A DNA stretch of 50,910 bases, taken from contig JAPZAV010000019.1 in assembly GCA_027460465.1 (NCBI GenBank), positions 1-50,910 of the forward strand, read 5' to 3'. Positions 38,624 through 47,548 of this stretch are shown in pieces (the stretch's first letter is position 1; the number at the start of each line of letters is the position of its first letter). The notes below the pieces were generated by a model. It worked only from the letters and a program-made list of their open reading frames with translations. It had not been told where the DNA came from and searched no databases. Both the position numbers and the translations under genes were made by a program. The DNA is from Candidatus Methanoperedens sp. GTDB lineage: Archaea; Halobacteriota; Methanosarcinia; Methanosarcinales; Methanoperedenaceae.

Positions 38624-40564
38624 ATGTCAAGCGTGGACGTTGCTTCGATAGTCAAAGAACTCAAGTCCCGTTTAATCGACGCAAAGATAGCGAAGGTCTA
38701 TCAGCACTCGCAGGATGAGATCAGGATTGGTCTTCATATCTTTAATGAAGGAAGGACAAATCTTGTGGTCGAGGCAGGAAGGCGCATGCACCTGACGGTA
38801 CATCCTGAGACAGCGCCCAAGTTCCCGCAGTCCTTTCCAATGCTGCTTCGAAAATACCTGAGCGGCGGCAGGATAATAGATATCTCGCAGTACGACTTTG
38901 ACCGGATAATCAAGCTCCACATCCAGAGAGGAGAGGATAAGACCATTCTCCTGATCGAGCTTTTTTCACGCGGCAACATCATCCTGCTCGATGCTGAAAA
39001 TCGAATCATCCTCCCGCTGAAGTCCATAAGTTTCAGGGAGAGGAAAGTGATGAGGGGAGAACTATACGAACTCCCTGCGATGCAGATCAGCCCGACAACA
39101 GCGACGCCCGACGAGTTAAAGGATATGTTCTCTCATTCTGATACAGATATTGTCAGGACGCTGGCAACCCGCATGAACATGGGAGGGCAGTACGCTGAAG
39201 AGATCTGTCTTCGCGCAGGAATTGATAAGAACACACCTGCAGCGCATTTGAGAGATGTTGCTCCTGTTTTCAACGCAATGCAGGAGGTTTTTGGGCCGCT
39301 TGGCGCGGAATTAAGACCCCACATCGTGCTTGAGGACAGCAAAAAGATAGATGTCCTCCCATTCGAACTCTCCCAGTTTGAAAAATACGAAAAGAGATAT
39401 TCTGGCAGTTTCAATGAAGCTCTGGATGAGTACTTCAGCAAAGAGGTAGCTGAAAAAAAAGACGGGGAAGAGAAAAAGCCGGAACCCAGGAAACAAGGAT
39501 TGTTGGAGCATCGTCTGCAAAAACAGACGCAGGCACTCTTGAAGTTCAGGGAGGAAGAAGGTAAGCTCGTTCATAAAGGTGAGCTGATCTATGCGCATTA
39601 CCAGAGAATAGATGGGATCCTGAGTGCGATAAAGACAGCAAGAGATAAGGGATATTCATGGGATGATATCAGGGATATACTGAGGAAGTCTGATATCCCT
39701 GAATCCAGGGCTATCAGGTCGATCAATCAAAGCAAGGGCACGATCACTGTAAATATTGATGATGAAGAAGTTGAACTTGACATCAGGCTTTCTGTGCACC
39801 AGAATTCTCAGGTTTATTATGATAGAGCAAAAAAGATAAGCTCAAAGATCAAAGGTGCGCTCAAGGCAATAGAAGAGACAAAAAAATTAACTGAAAAACA
39901 GGAGCTTCCTGAGATAAGGAAAAAGCCGCAAAGACCAAAGGCGAAGTGGTACGAGCAGTTCAGATGGTTTTTCTCCTCTGATGGATTCCTCGTTATCGGG
40001 GGCAGGGATGCACAGAGCAATGAAGACATTGTTAAGAAATACCTTGAGAAAAGGGATATCTTCTTCCACGCACATGTCTCAGGTTCGCCGGCTGTCATCA
40101 TAAAAACCGAAGGTAAAGAAGTTCCCCAGACCTCACTTCTTGAAGCAGCTCAGTTCACGGTCTCGTATTCTGGTATCTGGAAATCAGGACAGGCAAGCGG
40201 GGACTGCTACTGGGTGCATCCGGAGCAGGTCTCAAAGACCCCGGAATCCGGGGAGTATGTTGCGAAAGGGGCTTTTGTGATCCGGGGCACACGCAACTAT
40301 TACAGGGACGTCATGCTCGGTATCGCTCTGGGGCTTGAGGATGATAACAGGCTGATCGGAGGATCCGTGAGCGCTGTGAAGAAAAAGGCGAAGCTGGTTT
40401 TCGAGATAGAGCCTGGCGAGTTTAACCAGAACGACCTCTCAAAAAAAATATACAGGATGCTGAATGAGAAATTCGAAGATAAAAGGCTAATCAAAGCGAT
40501 CGCCTCACCAGACAGAATAGCGATGTTCCTGCCTCCTGGCGGATCGAAATTGAAAGAAGGCTAA
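38624..40564 (+). CDS. rqcH: Ribosome quality control protein RqcH (NFACT family)
   Basis: I start at the ATG at 38624 (MSSVDVASIVKELKSRLIDA), giving 646 residues; the frame is open upstream to 38468, but that part overlaps a promoter and looks non-coding. The NFACT-N domain (about 1-230) and helix-hairpin-helix region are followed by a coiled coil (KIKGALKAIEETKKLTEK). The NFACT-R domain has FRWFFSSDGFLVIGGRDAQS and DIFFHAHVSGSPAVII. RqcH/NEMF-type proteins bind stalled 60S/50S-peptidyl-tRNA complexes and can direct C-terminal tailing. It is convergent with the next gene and overlaps it by 4 bases. Confidence 0.94.
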   Translation: MSSVDVASIVKELKSRLIDAKIAKVYQHSQDEIRIGLHIFNEGRTNLVVEAGRRMHLTVHPETAPKFPQSFPMLLRKYLSGGRIIDISQYDFDRIIKLHIQRGEDKTILLIELFSRGNIILLDAENRIILPLKSISFRERKVMRGELYELPAMQISPTTATPDELKDMFSHSDTDIVRTLATRMNMGGQYAEEICLRAGIDKNTPAAHLRDVAPVFNAMQEVFGPLGAELRPHIVLEDSKKIDVLPFELSQFEKYEKRYSGSFNEALDEYFSKEVAEKKDGEEKKPEPRKQGLLEHRLQKQTQALLKFREEEGKLVHKGELIYAHYQRIDGILSAIKTARDKGYSWDDIRDILRKSDIPESRAIRSINQSKGTITVNIDDEEVELDIRLSVHQNSQVYYDRAKKISSKIKGALKAIEETKKLTEKQELPEIRKKPQRPKAKWYEQFRWFFSSDGFLVIGGRDAQSNEDIVKKYLEKRDIFFHAHVSGSPAVIIKTEGKEVPQTSLLEAAQFTVSYSGIWKSGQASGDCYWVHPEQVSKTPESGEYVAKGAFVIRGTRNYYRDVMLGIALGLEDDNRLIGGSVSAVKKKAKLVFEIEPGEFNQNDLSKKIYRMLNEKFEDKRLIKAIASPDRIAMFLPPGGSKLKEG

Positions 40565-41583
40565 TTCGCATGTGCTTTTTCTTCAACATCATATTCATCA
40601 AAGATCTCACCTACCAGTTCTTCCAGGATATCCTCTAATGAGACAAGCCCGATCACCTTCATGTTACTGTCCACGACCACTGAGATATTCATCTTCTTTT
40701 GCTGCAGTTCCTTCAATACAGAGGAGATCTCCCGCCCCGCTCTCACGATCAGGAGGGGACGAAGGATCTGATGCACCTTTACCCTGGGAAGGTCGCTGTC
40801 CCTGAACTTCAGGAAGTCTTTCGCATAGATCATCCCTATGATATTGTCAAAATCCTTCTGATATACAGGTATCCTGGAGTGGCCTGATCCGTTTATCAGC
40901 GAAAGTGCGGCATCAAGAGGCTCTGAATCATCTATTGCAACTATTTTTTCCCTCGGGGTCATCACGCCATGGGCTTTCCCGTTGGTGAACTCAAAGACCT
41001 TGTGTATCATCTCAGTCTCATGTTTTTCAATTGTCCCCTCTTTTTCTCCCACCTTGAGGAGCATTTTGATGACTTCCTCTGTAACAAAAGGATGCTTTAT
41101 CCTTTCTTTGCCTCCAAGGATCAGGATCAGGGTATTCACGATCGTTGTGAGGAACCATACTAAAGGCTTCAGGATTTTGATTGTGATCGTTATCGGATTT
41201 GCAATAACCAGGGCTATGGGTTCTGAGTTCCTTGAAGCAAGTGTCTTTGGAAAGACCTCGCCAAAGATCAGGATGAAGAGCGTCATCACACCTGTTGCTA
41301 TCGCTATCCCGGAATCACCGAAATACCTGATCGCAGCATCGGTAGCAAGCACAGATGCGCTTATGTTCACGATATTGTTCCCTATCAGGATTGCTGCAAG
41401 GAACATCTCAGGGTTCTCAAGTAATTTTATGAGTATTCTTGCGTTTTTGTTTCCGGTTTCTGCAAGATGCCTTGCTTTGATCTTGCTCACAGAGAGAAGT
41501 GCGGTCTCTGAGAGTGAGAAAAAAGAAGAGAACAATACCAGCATTAATATGATAATTATTTCAAATGTTATCCAGTAATCCAT
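40561..41583 (-). CDS. CNNM (DUF21)/CBS-domain membrane protein, CorC/HlyC-like
   Basis: This 340-residue protein has a CNNM transmembrane domain (about 1-170, four hydrophobic segments; LFSSFFSLSETALLSVSKIK is the signature). A CBS pair follows at about 205-330 (GVMTPREKIVAIDDSEPLDA, IPVYQKDFDNIIGMIYAKDF, ISVVVDSNMKVIGLVSLEDI). The C-terminal CorC_HlyC domain found in many relatives is missing; the protein ends after the CBS pair in an acidic tail. The family is linked to magnesium or sodium transport at the membrane, with CBS binding adenosine nucleotides. It is a single minus-strand gene. Confidence 0.92.
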   Translation of the reverse strand: MDYWITFEIIIILMLVLFSSFFSLSETALLSVSKIKARHLAETGNKNARILIKLLENPEMFLAAILIGNNIVNISASVLATDAAIRYFGDSGIAIATGVMTLFILIFGEVFPKTLASRNSEPIALVIANPITITIKILKPLVWFLTTIVNTLILILGGKERIKHPFVTEEVIKMLLKVGEKEGTIEKHETEMIHKVFEFTNGKAHGVMTPREKIVAIDDSEPLDAALSLINGSGHSRIPVYQKDFDNIIGMIYAKDFLKFRDSDLPRVKVHQILRPLLIVRAGREISSVLKELQQKKMNISVVVDSNMKVIGLVSLEDILEELVGEIFDEYDVEEKAHAN

Positions 41584-41638
41584 TAGATTTTTAACCGTTC
41601 ACTATAATAACATGCTGACTTAAAGATTTAACGATGGC

Positions 41639-41893
41639 ATGGCAATGATAGTTCTTGCAGAATTCGAGTTCAGGCTGGGGAAAACCGCAAGGGTAGTCTA
41701 TGAATCGTTACTTCCAGAACTCGGGGAGGATTACCAGCGTACAAAAGCAGGGATTATGCACAAGCACGATGTGCTGATTCTGAATGTGGAGGCAAACGAT
41801 CTCGTCTCGATGAGGGCTGCACTGAACGGATGGCTAAGGTTGATAAAAATCTCCTGTGAGATGAGTGATATCGCTTTGAAACATAAGTTATAA
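41639..41893 (+). CDS. pcc1: KEOPS complex subunit Pcc1
   Basis: This 84-residue protein (alternative ATG at 41645) is the right size for Pcc1. AEFEFRLGKTARVVYESLLP, then VLILNVEANDLVSMRAALNG and WLRLIKISCEM match the two-strand/long-helix pattern of the family. Pcc1 is the dimerisation subunit of KEOPS, which makes the t6A modification of tRNAs with Kae1 and Bud32. Those genes are not in the window. It lies 42 bases before prefoldin beta, an order common in archaea. Confidence 0.88.
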   Translation: MAMIVLAEFEFRLGKTARVVYESLLPELGEDYQRTKAGIMHKHDVLILNVEANDLVSMRAALNGWLRLIKISCEMSDIALKHKL

Positions 41894-41935
41894 GTCAATG
41901 ATTGGCAATACTACACCAGATTTACAGGTGAATAC

Positions 41936-42292
41936 ATGAGTCAGGAATTACCTCCGCAGATTAAAAACCAGCTTGCACAGCTGCAGCAGATTCAGCAGCA
42001 GGCGCAGGCAATCCAGGTTCAGAAGAACCAGGTCGAGATAACTTTGAAAGAGACAGAACTTGCTCTTGAAGAACTTGAAAAACTCGAACCCGATGTAGCG
42101 GTCTACAGAGCAATCGGTGATCTATTGATCAAGACAGAACGCGATAAGACCAAAGATATCCTCAAGGAGAAAAAAGATACACTTGATCTGAGATTGCAGA
42201 CCCTTGCCCGTCAGGAAGAGCGCGCACAGAAGCGGTTCCAGCAGTTGCAGGAGCAGCTCAAACAGGCTATCGGAACTCCGACAGCGCAATAG
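41936..42292 (+). CDS. pfdB: Prefoldin subunit beta
   Basis: This 118-residue protein is a long two-helix coiled coil with a central beta hairpin: KNQLAQLQQIQQQAQAIQVQ, then ELEKLEPDVAVYRAIGDLLI, then the returning helix. This is typical of archaeal prefoldin beta (GimC). It binds unfolded proteins as part of a hexameric chaperone and delivers them to the thermosome. It lies 3 bases before the DHH gene. Confidence 0.95.
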   Translation: MSQELPPQIKNQLAQLQQIQQQAQAIQVQKNQVEITLKETELALEELEKLEPDVAVYRAIGDLLIKTERDKTKDILKEKKDTLDLRLQTLARQEERAQKRFQQLQEQLKQAIGTPTAQ

Positions 42293-42295
42293 ATC

Positions 42296-43258
42296 ATGGA
42301 GATCAACGAGTCAGAATTCTACAATCGGCTGCTGGATTACCACAATCTTCTCTACTTATGCCACAGGAATGCAGATCCCGATGCCCTGGGAAGTGCGTTT
42401 GCGTTAAAGGAAGCACTCGGAGGCACAATAGGCGTAATAGAGGGCTGCGACAGGGTAGCATCCCAGATCGCAAAACAGCTCAACATTGATTTTGTGGTAA
42501 ATCCCGCGGACGACCATGACTTTGTGGTTGTAGTGGATACCTCCACGCTTGCTCAATTGAACGGATTTCAGTTAAAAAGATATGCAGTCATTGATCACCA
42601 CGCGACCACATCATTAAATATAAATGCAGATTTTTTTCTTCACAGGAACAGCAGCTCCACAGCCGAGATAGTGCTCAGGGTGCTGAACCTGATGGGTGCG
42701 CCGATAATGAGGCGTGCGGCATTTGCTCTTATCGCAGGCATCATTACTGATACTGGTAATTTCAAGCATGCATCTGCAGACTCGTTCAAGGCTATGGCGG
42801 AATTGATAGAATTGAGCGGCATAGAGTACAGCGAAGTGATGGAATCGCTTTCCTCTCTCCCGCAGGACATCTCCATGCGGATTGCTTTTATAAAGGCTGC
42901 ACAGCGCGCCATAATCGAGAGGGTTGAGGACTGGATCATTGTCACATCGCAGGTCAGCTCTTTTGGCGGCGCTGCAGCCACCAATCTGATTTCGATCGGT
43001 GCAGATGTCGCTTTTGTAGCCTCAAAGGACGCAGAGGTGGTCAAGGTGAGCGCTCGAGCCAGAAAAAATGCCATCAATGCAGGTGTGAACCTTGCAAGAC
43101 TGATGGAGGATATTAGCGCGAGATTCAATGGCACAGGAGGCGGGCACGAGGGCGCGGCAGGGATGGATGTTCATGGGGACATTGAGAACATACTTGCAAA
43201 CTGCACTGAGTATGTCAGGAACTCGCTTTTGAAAATAACCTGCCAGATGCGACCTTAA
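42296..43258 (+). CDS. DHH-family phosphoesterase
   Basis: This 320-residue protein has the DHH/DHHA1 layout. Motif I is CHRNADPDALGSAFA, motif II VVVVDTSTLAQ, motif III VIDHHATTSLN and motif IV GIITDTGNFKHA. The DHHA1 domain ends with GTGGGHEGAAGM. The aspartates and histidines of all four motifs are present, so it should be an active metal-dependent enzyme. Family members cleave nanoRNA, single-stranded nucleic acids or cyclic dinucleotides; substrate is not clear here. It is 3 bases after pfdB and convergent with leuA. Confidence 0.92.
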   Translation: MEINESEFYNRLLDYHNLLYLCHRNADPDALGSAFALKEALGGTIGVIEGCDRVASQIAKQLNIDFVVNPADDHDFVVVVDTSTLAQLNGFQLKRYAVIDHHATTSLNINADFFLHRNSSSTAEIVLRVLNLMGAPIMRRAAFALIAGIITDTGNFKHASADSFKAMAELIELSGIEYSEVMESLSSLPQDISMRIAFIKAAQRAIIERVEDWIIVTSQVSSFGGAAATNLISIGADVAFVASKDAEVVKVSARARKNAINAGVNLARLMEDISARFNGTGGGHEGAAGMDVHGDIENILANCTEYVRNSLLKITCQMRP

Positions 43259-43261
43259 GAT

Positions 43262-44798
43262 CTATCCTGTTGCCAGAAGTTGATTGATCGCAGCGACTAG
43301 CGCCTCAACCGATGCCATCACTATATCTTCATTCATGGCCCTGGCTGAGACAATCCTGCCCTTTTCATCCTCGACGCCGATAATTACTTCTGCAAGGGCA
43401 TCAGATCCGCCCGAGATCGCCTCGATCCTGAAATCGCGCAATTTGACCCTGTAGTCGCCCAGGATACCTGTCACTGTTTTGAGCGCTGCATCCACTGGTC
43501 CAACTCCAATGTTTGCACCCAGGCGCTCCTGACCGTTCACAATGGCTTTCACAGTTGCGGTCGGCGTAATGATATTCCCTGTCATCACAGATACTTCTTT
43601 GAGCACGATGGTCTGCTCTCCTCTTGAAGCAGTGCCTATTATTGATTCTGCGATGGCATAGAGATCTGCATCAGTGATACGTTTACCTTTGTCCCCGATA
43701 TCCTTTATCCTTTTCATTATTTCGTTCAGATGCGCATCTGCCGGATGCAGTCCTGAGCTTTCAAGCGATTGCTTCACAGCATGTTTGCCTGCATGCTTTC
43801 CAAGCACAATCCGCCTTCTGTGACCCACCATCTCTGGCGTCATGACCCCTGGCTCGAATGTATCGGATCTGACAAGTACTCCATGCGTGTGTATGCCGGA
43901 TTCGTGTGCGAAAGCATTCTCTCCCACGATAGGCATTGTGGGAGGCATCCTGACCTTGGTCAATCGCTCCACAAGATGCGATGTCTCTACTATGTACTGT
44001 GTTTTTATATTGGTTTTTGCACCGTACAGGGAGTGGAGTCCCATAACTGTCTCTGCAAGGTCTGCATTTCCTGCGCGTTCACCCAGACCGTTTATTGTGA
44101 CCTGGACCTGGCTTGCCCCGGCTTCCACCGCGGCAAGACTGTTCGCTGTTGCAAGCCCGAAATCGTTGTGGCAGTGAACATCTATCGGGATCTTGATATT
44201 CGCTGCGATCTCGCTGATAAGTTTGTACATGGCAGAGGGCACGCCCACACCCACAGTATCTGGCACATTGATAATATCGCAGTGCGCTGCTTCCACACCT
44301 CTGTAGATGCTGATGAGATAATCCACATCCGTCCTTGTTGCATCCATGGCTGAGAAGAGGCACTTCACTCCATGGTCTTTTATATACTCGACCGCATCCA
44401 CGGCCATCTTATAGACATCGTCCCTGCTTTTCTTGATAGTGGAGATCCTCTGGATATCCGAAGTGGAGACAAAGATATGCACCATATCCACACCGCAGTC
44501 AAGACATGAATCTATATCTGATCTGATCACGCGTGCAAGTCCGCAAACCTGCAGGTTCAATCCTGCATCAGCGACCGTTTTAACAGATTCTTTTTCCCCA
44601 TCAGAAGACATGGGAAAACCTGCTTCGAGAATGTCCACACCGAGTTTATCAAGCTGCTGCGCAATCTGAAGTTTTTCTTCCTTTGTCAGCGAGACCCCGG
44701 GGGTTTGTTCCCCGTCGCGGAGCGTGGTATCAAAAATGCTTATTTTTTTGTTTCTTAGCGATTCAATTACGTAAAAGACGATCCCTCGCGTTGATCAT
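43262..44798 (-). CDS. leuA: 2-Isopropylmalate/citramalate synthase family enzyme, with an N-terminal frameshift
   Basis: The clear frame is DRE-TIM metallolyase followed by a LeuA allosteric domain. The essential N-terminus (SIFDTTLRDGEQTPG, about 44701-44740) lies upstream of the first usable start (GTG 44638), and no ATG, GTG or TTG precedes it in that frame. An ATG at 44798 in the neighbouring frame gives MINARDRL; removing one base from the A4 run at 44774-44777 joins it smoothly as MINARDRLYVIESLRNKKIS. I infer a one-base insertion. The repaired protein has about 511 residues. It condenses acetyl-CoA with 2-oxoisovalerate (leucine) or pyruvate (isoleucine); the choice cannot be made from sequence. 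HCHNDFG and AHESGIHTHG motifs are intact. Confidence 0.9.
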
Positions 44799-44807
44799 AG
44801 TTATCGC

Positions 44808-44820
44808 ATCTAAATATAGT
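44808..44820 (-). promoter_or_regulatory. TATA box of the leuA-type gene
   Basis: On the minus strand AACTATATTTAGA lies 10-22 bases before the ATG at 44798, which would put transcription start at or just inside the reading frame. That position is slightly close for a leaderless mRNA starting exactly at this ATG, so the start remains uncertain. Confidence 0.4.
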
Positions 44821-44901
44821 TTTATGGTATAAAGCTTTTCTTATACAGTTTATTCCGGGGGTAAGATACACTTAATATCATTACCACCGTGTTGAACAGC
44901 A

Positions 44902-45201
44902 ATGAAAGAGGCTGTAAAGCAGACCTGTGATGGCGTTGTTCTTGATCTTGAAGTCTCCCCCGGGGCAAAAAAGACTGGGGTGCATGGTTTTAATATATGG
45001 CGCAAGCGCATCGAAGTCCGGCTCAGTGAGAGGGCGGAGAGAGGAAGAGCAAATGAGCAGCTCATCTCTTTCTTCGCTGATCTATTCAATATTGATTCCA
45101 GGAATATCCAGATCATCACAGGTTTGACAGGCAGCAAGAAATCTGTGAAGATCACAGGGACTGATGCATCTGACATTCTGAAGGTTCTGAATGAAAAATG
45201 A
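44902..45201 (+). CDS. DUF167 (UPF0235/YggU) family protein
   Basis: This 99-residue protein has the DUF167 pattern: LEVSPGAKKTGVHGF, then RIEVRLSERAERGRANEQLI, then IQIITGLTGSKKSVKI. Function in the family is unknown. It overlaps the next gene by 4 bases (ATGA). A possible TATA element (TATGGTATAAA, about 44823-44833) lies upstream and is divergent from the leuA promoter. Confidence 0.92.
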   Translation: MKEAVKQTCDGVVLDLEVSPGAKKTGVHGFNIWRKRIEVRLSERAERGRANEQLISFFADLFNIDSRNIQIITGLTGSKKSVKITGTDASDILKVLNEK

Positions 45202-45698
45202 ATATAAGAACTCTTGAAGATATAGAACGGCTTGAAAGCATCGAAGAGATCATCCTGGAACTTCAGGAACTTGCGCAGAGCGGTGCGATCATCGTGGTAG
45301 AAGGAAGGCGTGATGTGGAATCTCTACGATCCCTGGGGATCAGCGGTGAGATCTGGCTTGCATGCCAGCACCCGCTGCTAAAGTTCGCAGAACAGCTATC
45401 AGAAAGCGGAAAAGAGATCGTTTTATTGACAGACTGGGATAAGAAAGGTGGAATCGTTGCGCGCAAGATCCTGAACTACCTGACGTCATATGGCGTCGCG
45501 CCCAATACTGAGATCCGTTCACGAATAGGAATCCTTGTAAGAAAAAGGATCAAAGATATAGAGAGCCTCAACAATTATGTCATAAAGCTCAGGTGCGAGG
45601 TGGGGAATGATCCTATTGAAGGCGACAGGCGCGCTCCTGTGCATCCACTGGAATGTCTTAAGAGCGGCAATGATGGCGCTGAAAATGGGAATGAATAG
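45198..45698 (+). CDS. Small Toprim-domain protein (UPF0292-like)
   Basis: This 166-residue protein has a Toprim domain: the glutamate motif IIVVEGRRDVESLRSLGI (about 32-49) and the DxD motif LLTDWDKKGG (about 75-84). UPF0292 proteins in archaea are similar in size and layout. They may act on nucleic acid phosphodiesters, but function is unknown. The C-terminal 30 residues look like a disordered tail. It is coupled to the DUF167 gene by 4 bases. Confidence 0.87.
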   Translation: MNIRTLEDIERLESIEEIILELQELAQSGAIIVVEGRRDVESLRSLGISGEIWLACQHPLLKFAEQLSESGKEIVLLTDWDKKGGIVARKILNYLTSYGVAPNTEIRSRIGILVRKRIKDIESLNNYVIKLRCEVGNDPIEGDRRAPVHPLECLKSGNDGAENGNE

Positions 45699-45734
45699 GT
45701 CAAGAGCTTAAAGCCTCAGTAGTCGGGTGTTCAA

Positions 45735-45926
45735 ATGCAAAGACTTTATGCAGATAAAAAAATCAAGGCTCTTGAAGAGCAGATTGAGTTGCTCAAATCT
45801 TTTATTTCCAAAAAGGAGCCATTGATTACGATAGGAGATTACAGGAAATATCTTGCAAAAACTAAAAAAGCGGTTGTAGTGTCTATAGAGCCCACAGAAT
45901 ACATTAGAAAAACCAGAGTAAAATGA
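45735..45926 (+). CDS. Small hypothetical protein, 63 aa
   Basis: The protein starts MQRLYADKKIKALEEQIELL, a helix, followed by a short basic part (DYRKYLAKTKKAVVVSIEPT). It resembles small antitoxin-like or DNA-associated proteins in general form only. No partner gene lies next to it. I see no clear ribosome binding site, so it may not be real. Confidence 0.4.
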   Translation: MQRLYADKKIKALEEQIELLKSFISKKEPLITIGDYRKYLAKTKKAVVVSIEPTEYIRKTRVK

Positions 45927-46247
45927 TGAACACATTCCAAAGCAATATTGCTGAAACCACAATGCTTTTAAAGGTGACCAAACAATTATGGTATTGCATA
46001 GATGCAATTAATCATCCATGCAACCAATCATCCAGAGAAAAGTAGTTAGATATTCATATTCACAGAGGGTTCACGGATTAAAAAGTGGCCCTGATAACAA
46101 TGTTAACTTTCATTTCCTCAAGGGACAGAAACAAAGAAGGCTGATTTCAAACAGGTATAATAGTTTAAACTAAAAAAACGTCTGTTAAGCCTAACCTTGG
46201 GAATGAAACTATTTTCTAACTACGATTTCAAAGGGAGGGTACATTAT
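45927..46247. other. Gene-free stretch upstream of dnaG
   Basis: These 321 bases carry no gene I can support. AT-rich candidates for TATA boxes are GCTTTTAAAGG (about 45963-45973) and GGTATAATAGTTTAAAC (about 46155-46171). AGGGAGGG at 46232-46239 is a strong ribosome binding site for the ATG at 46248. If the first element is used, the leader would be over 200 bases long and could hold a regulatory RNA; I could not identify a known one. Confidence 0.5.
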
Positions 46248-47546
46248 ATGCAAAATTCAGATACAACGAAATATATCATTCATGCCAGAATAAAAGCAGA
46301 TGGAGTTATCGAACGCCCTGATGTCATAGGCGCGATATTCGGACAGACAGAAGGTTTGATAGGTGCTGATCTCGACCTGAGAGAGCTGCAGAAAAGCGGA
46401 AGGATCGGGAGACTTGAGGTCAATATCAAATCAAATATGGGGAAGTCGGTGGGAACGATCGAGATCCCCTCAAGCCTTGATAAGGTTGAGACAGCGGTGC
46501 TCGCATCCAGTCTTGAGACCATTGACAGGATCGGTCCCTGCATTTCCAACATCAACATCGCAAAGATAGAGGATGTCAGGTCATCTAAAAGAAAAAAAGT
46601 CATAGAGAGGGCAAAGCAGATCCTCTCGGAGATGTTCGATGAGATGCTTCCAGAGAGTCAGGAAATCACGGATGAAGTCAGGCAGTCTTTACGGATCGAG
46701 GAGATCACGACCTATGGGAAAGAGAGTATCCCGATGGGACCGAATGTGGTTGATTCAGACGCCATAATAGTGGTTGAAGGAAGGGCTGATGTACTGAACC
46801 TTCTCAGGTACGGCATAAAGAACGCTATCGCAGTAGGAGGGACCAATGTTCCTCAGCCAGTGATGGACCTCTGCAAGAAAAAGACAGTGACCGCGTTCAC
46901 GGACGGTGACAGAGGAGGGGAACTCATAATCAAAGAGCTTCTCCAGGTCGCTGATATTGACTATATTGCCCGTGCCCCAGACGGGAAGGGCGTGGAAGAG
47001 CTTGTCCAGAAAGAGATCCTGAAATCATTGAGGCAGAAAATACCTGTTGAGCAGGCATTCGATTATTATCAGGTCAGCAAAAAGAGAAGAGTCGCGATAA
47101 TGGATGCGACCAGGAAAAAGGCAACAGGAAGGAGCGAGCCCTTGGTTTCTGAATATGTAGAAATGGTTCCTGCCAAAGAGGAACTTACAGAGTTCGAACA
47201 GACCGTAGAGCCTGAAAAGTCTGTCGAAGAACCTGGAGAAGCGGTGGAAAAAGAAGGTAAGAAAAATGTATTCCATGACCATATGGCTCAGTTAAGCGGG
47301 ACCTTGAGCGCGCGTCTTCTCGACAGGAGCAATAATGTAATAAGTGAAGTACCTGTCCGCGATCTTGCAAGTGCATTAAAGGAAGCCAATGGAGATATCG
47401 CAAGCGTTGTGTTCGACGGCGTGATAACCCAGAGGATAGTGGACATCGCTTCAGAGAAAGGAATAACGAACCTGATAGGTGCAAAGATGGGGAACGTTGT
47501 AAAAGCCCCTGCCTCGATACATATGGAAGCCTCAGGCAGCCTGTAA
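46248..47546 (+). CDS. dnaG: Archaeal DnaG-type primase/exosome-associated protein
   Basis: I start at the ATG at 46248 ([20 protein letters not shown]), which follows GGGAGGG, giving 432 residues. It has the archaeal DnaG Toprim domain: [20 protein letters not shown] and the metal-binding [20 protein letters not shown] variable acidic linker ([20 protein letters not shown]) and the archaeal C-terminal domain follow. Archaeal DnaG associates with the RNA exosome and poly(A) tails and has primase activity in some species. It is followed 2 bases later by the CobT-like gene. Confidence 0.96.
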   Translation: MQNSDTTKYIIHARIKADGVIERPDVIGAIFGQTEGLIGADLDLRELQKSGRIGRLEVNIKSNMGKSVGTIEIPSSLDKVETAVLASSLETIDRIGPCISNINIAKIEDVRSSKRKKVIERAKQILSEMFDEMLPESQEITDEVRQSLRIEEITTYGKESIPMGPNVVDSDAIIVVEGRADVLNLLRYGIKNAIAVGGTNVPQPVMDLCKKKTVTAFTDGDRGGELIIKELLQVADIDYIARAPDGKGVEELVQKEILKSLRQKIPVEQAFDYYQVSKKRRVAIMDATRKKATGRSEPLVSEYVEMVPAKEELTEFEQTVEPEKSVEEPGEAVEKEGKKNVFHDHMAQLSGTLSARLLDRSNNVISEVPVRDLASALKEANGDIASVVFDGVITQRIVDIASEKGITNLIGAKMGNVVKAPASIHMEASGSL

Positions 47547-47548
47547 GG

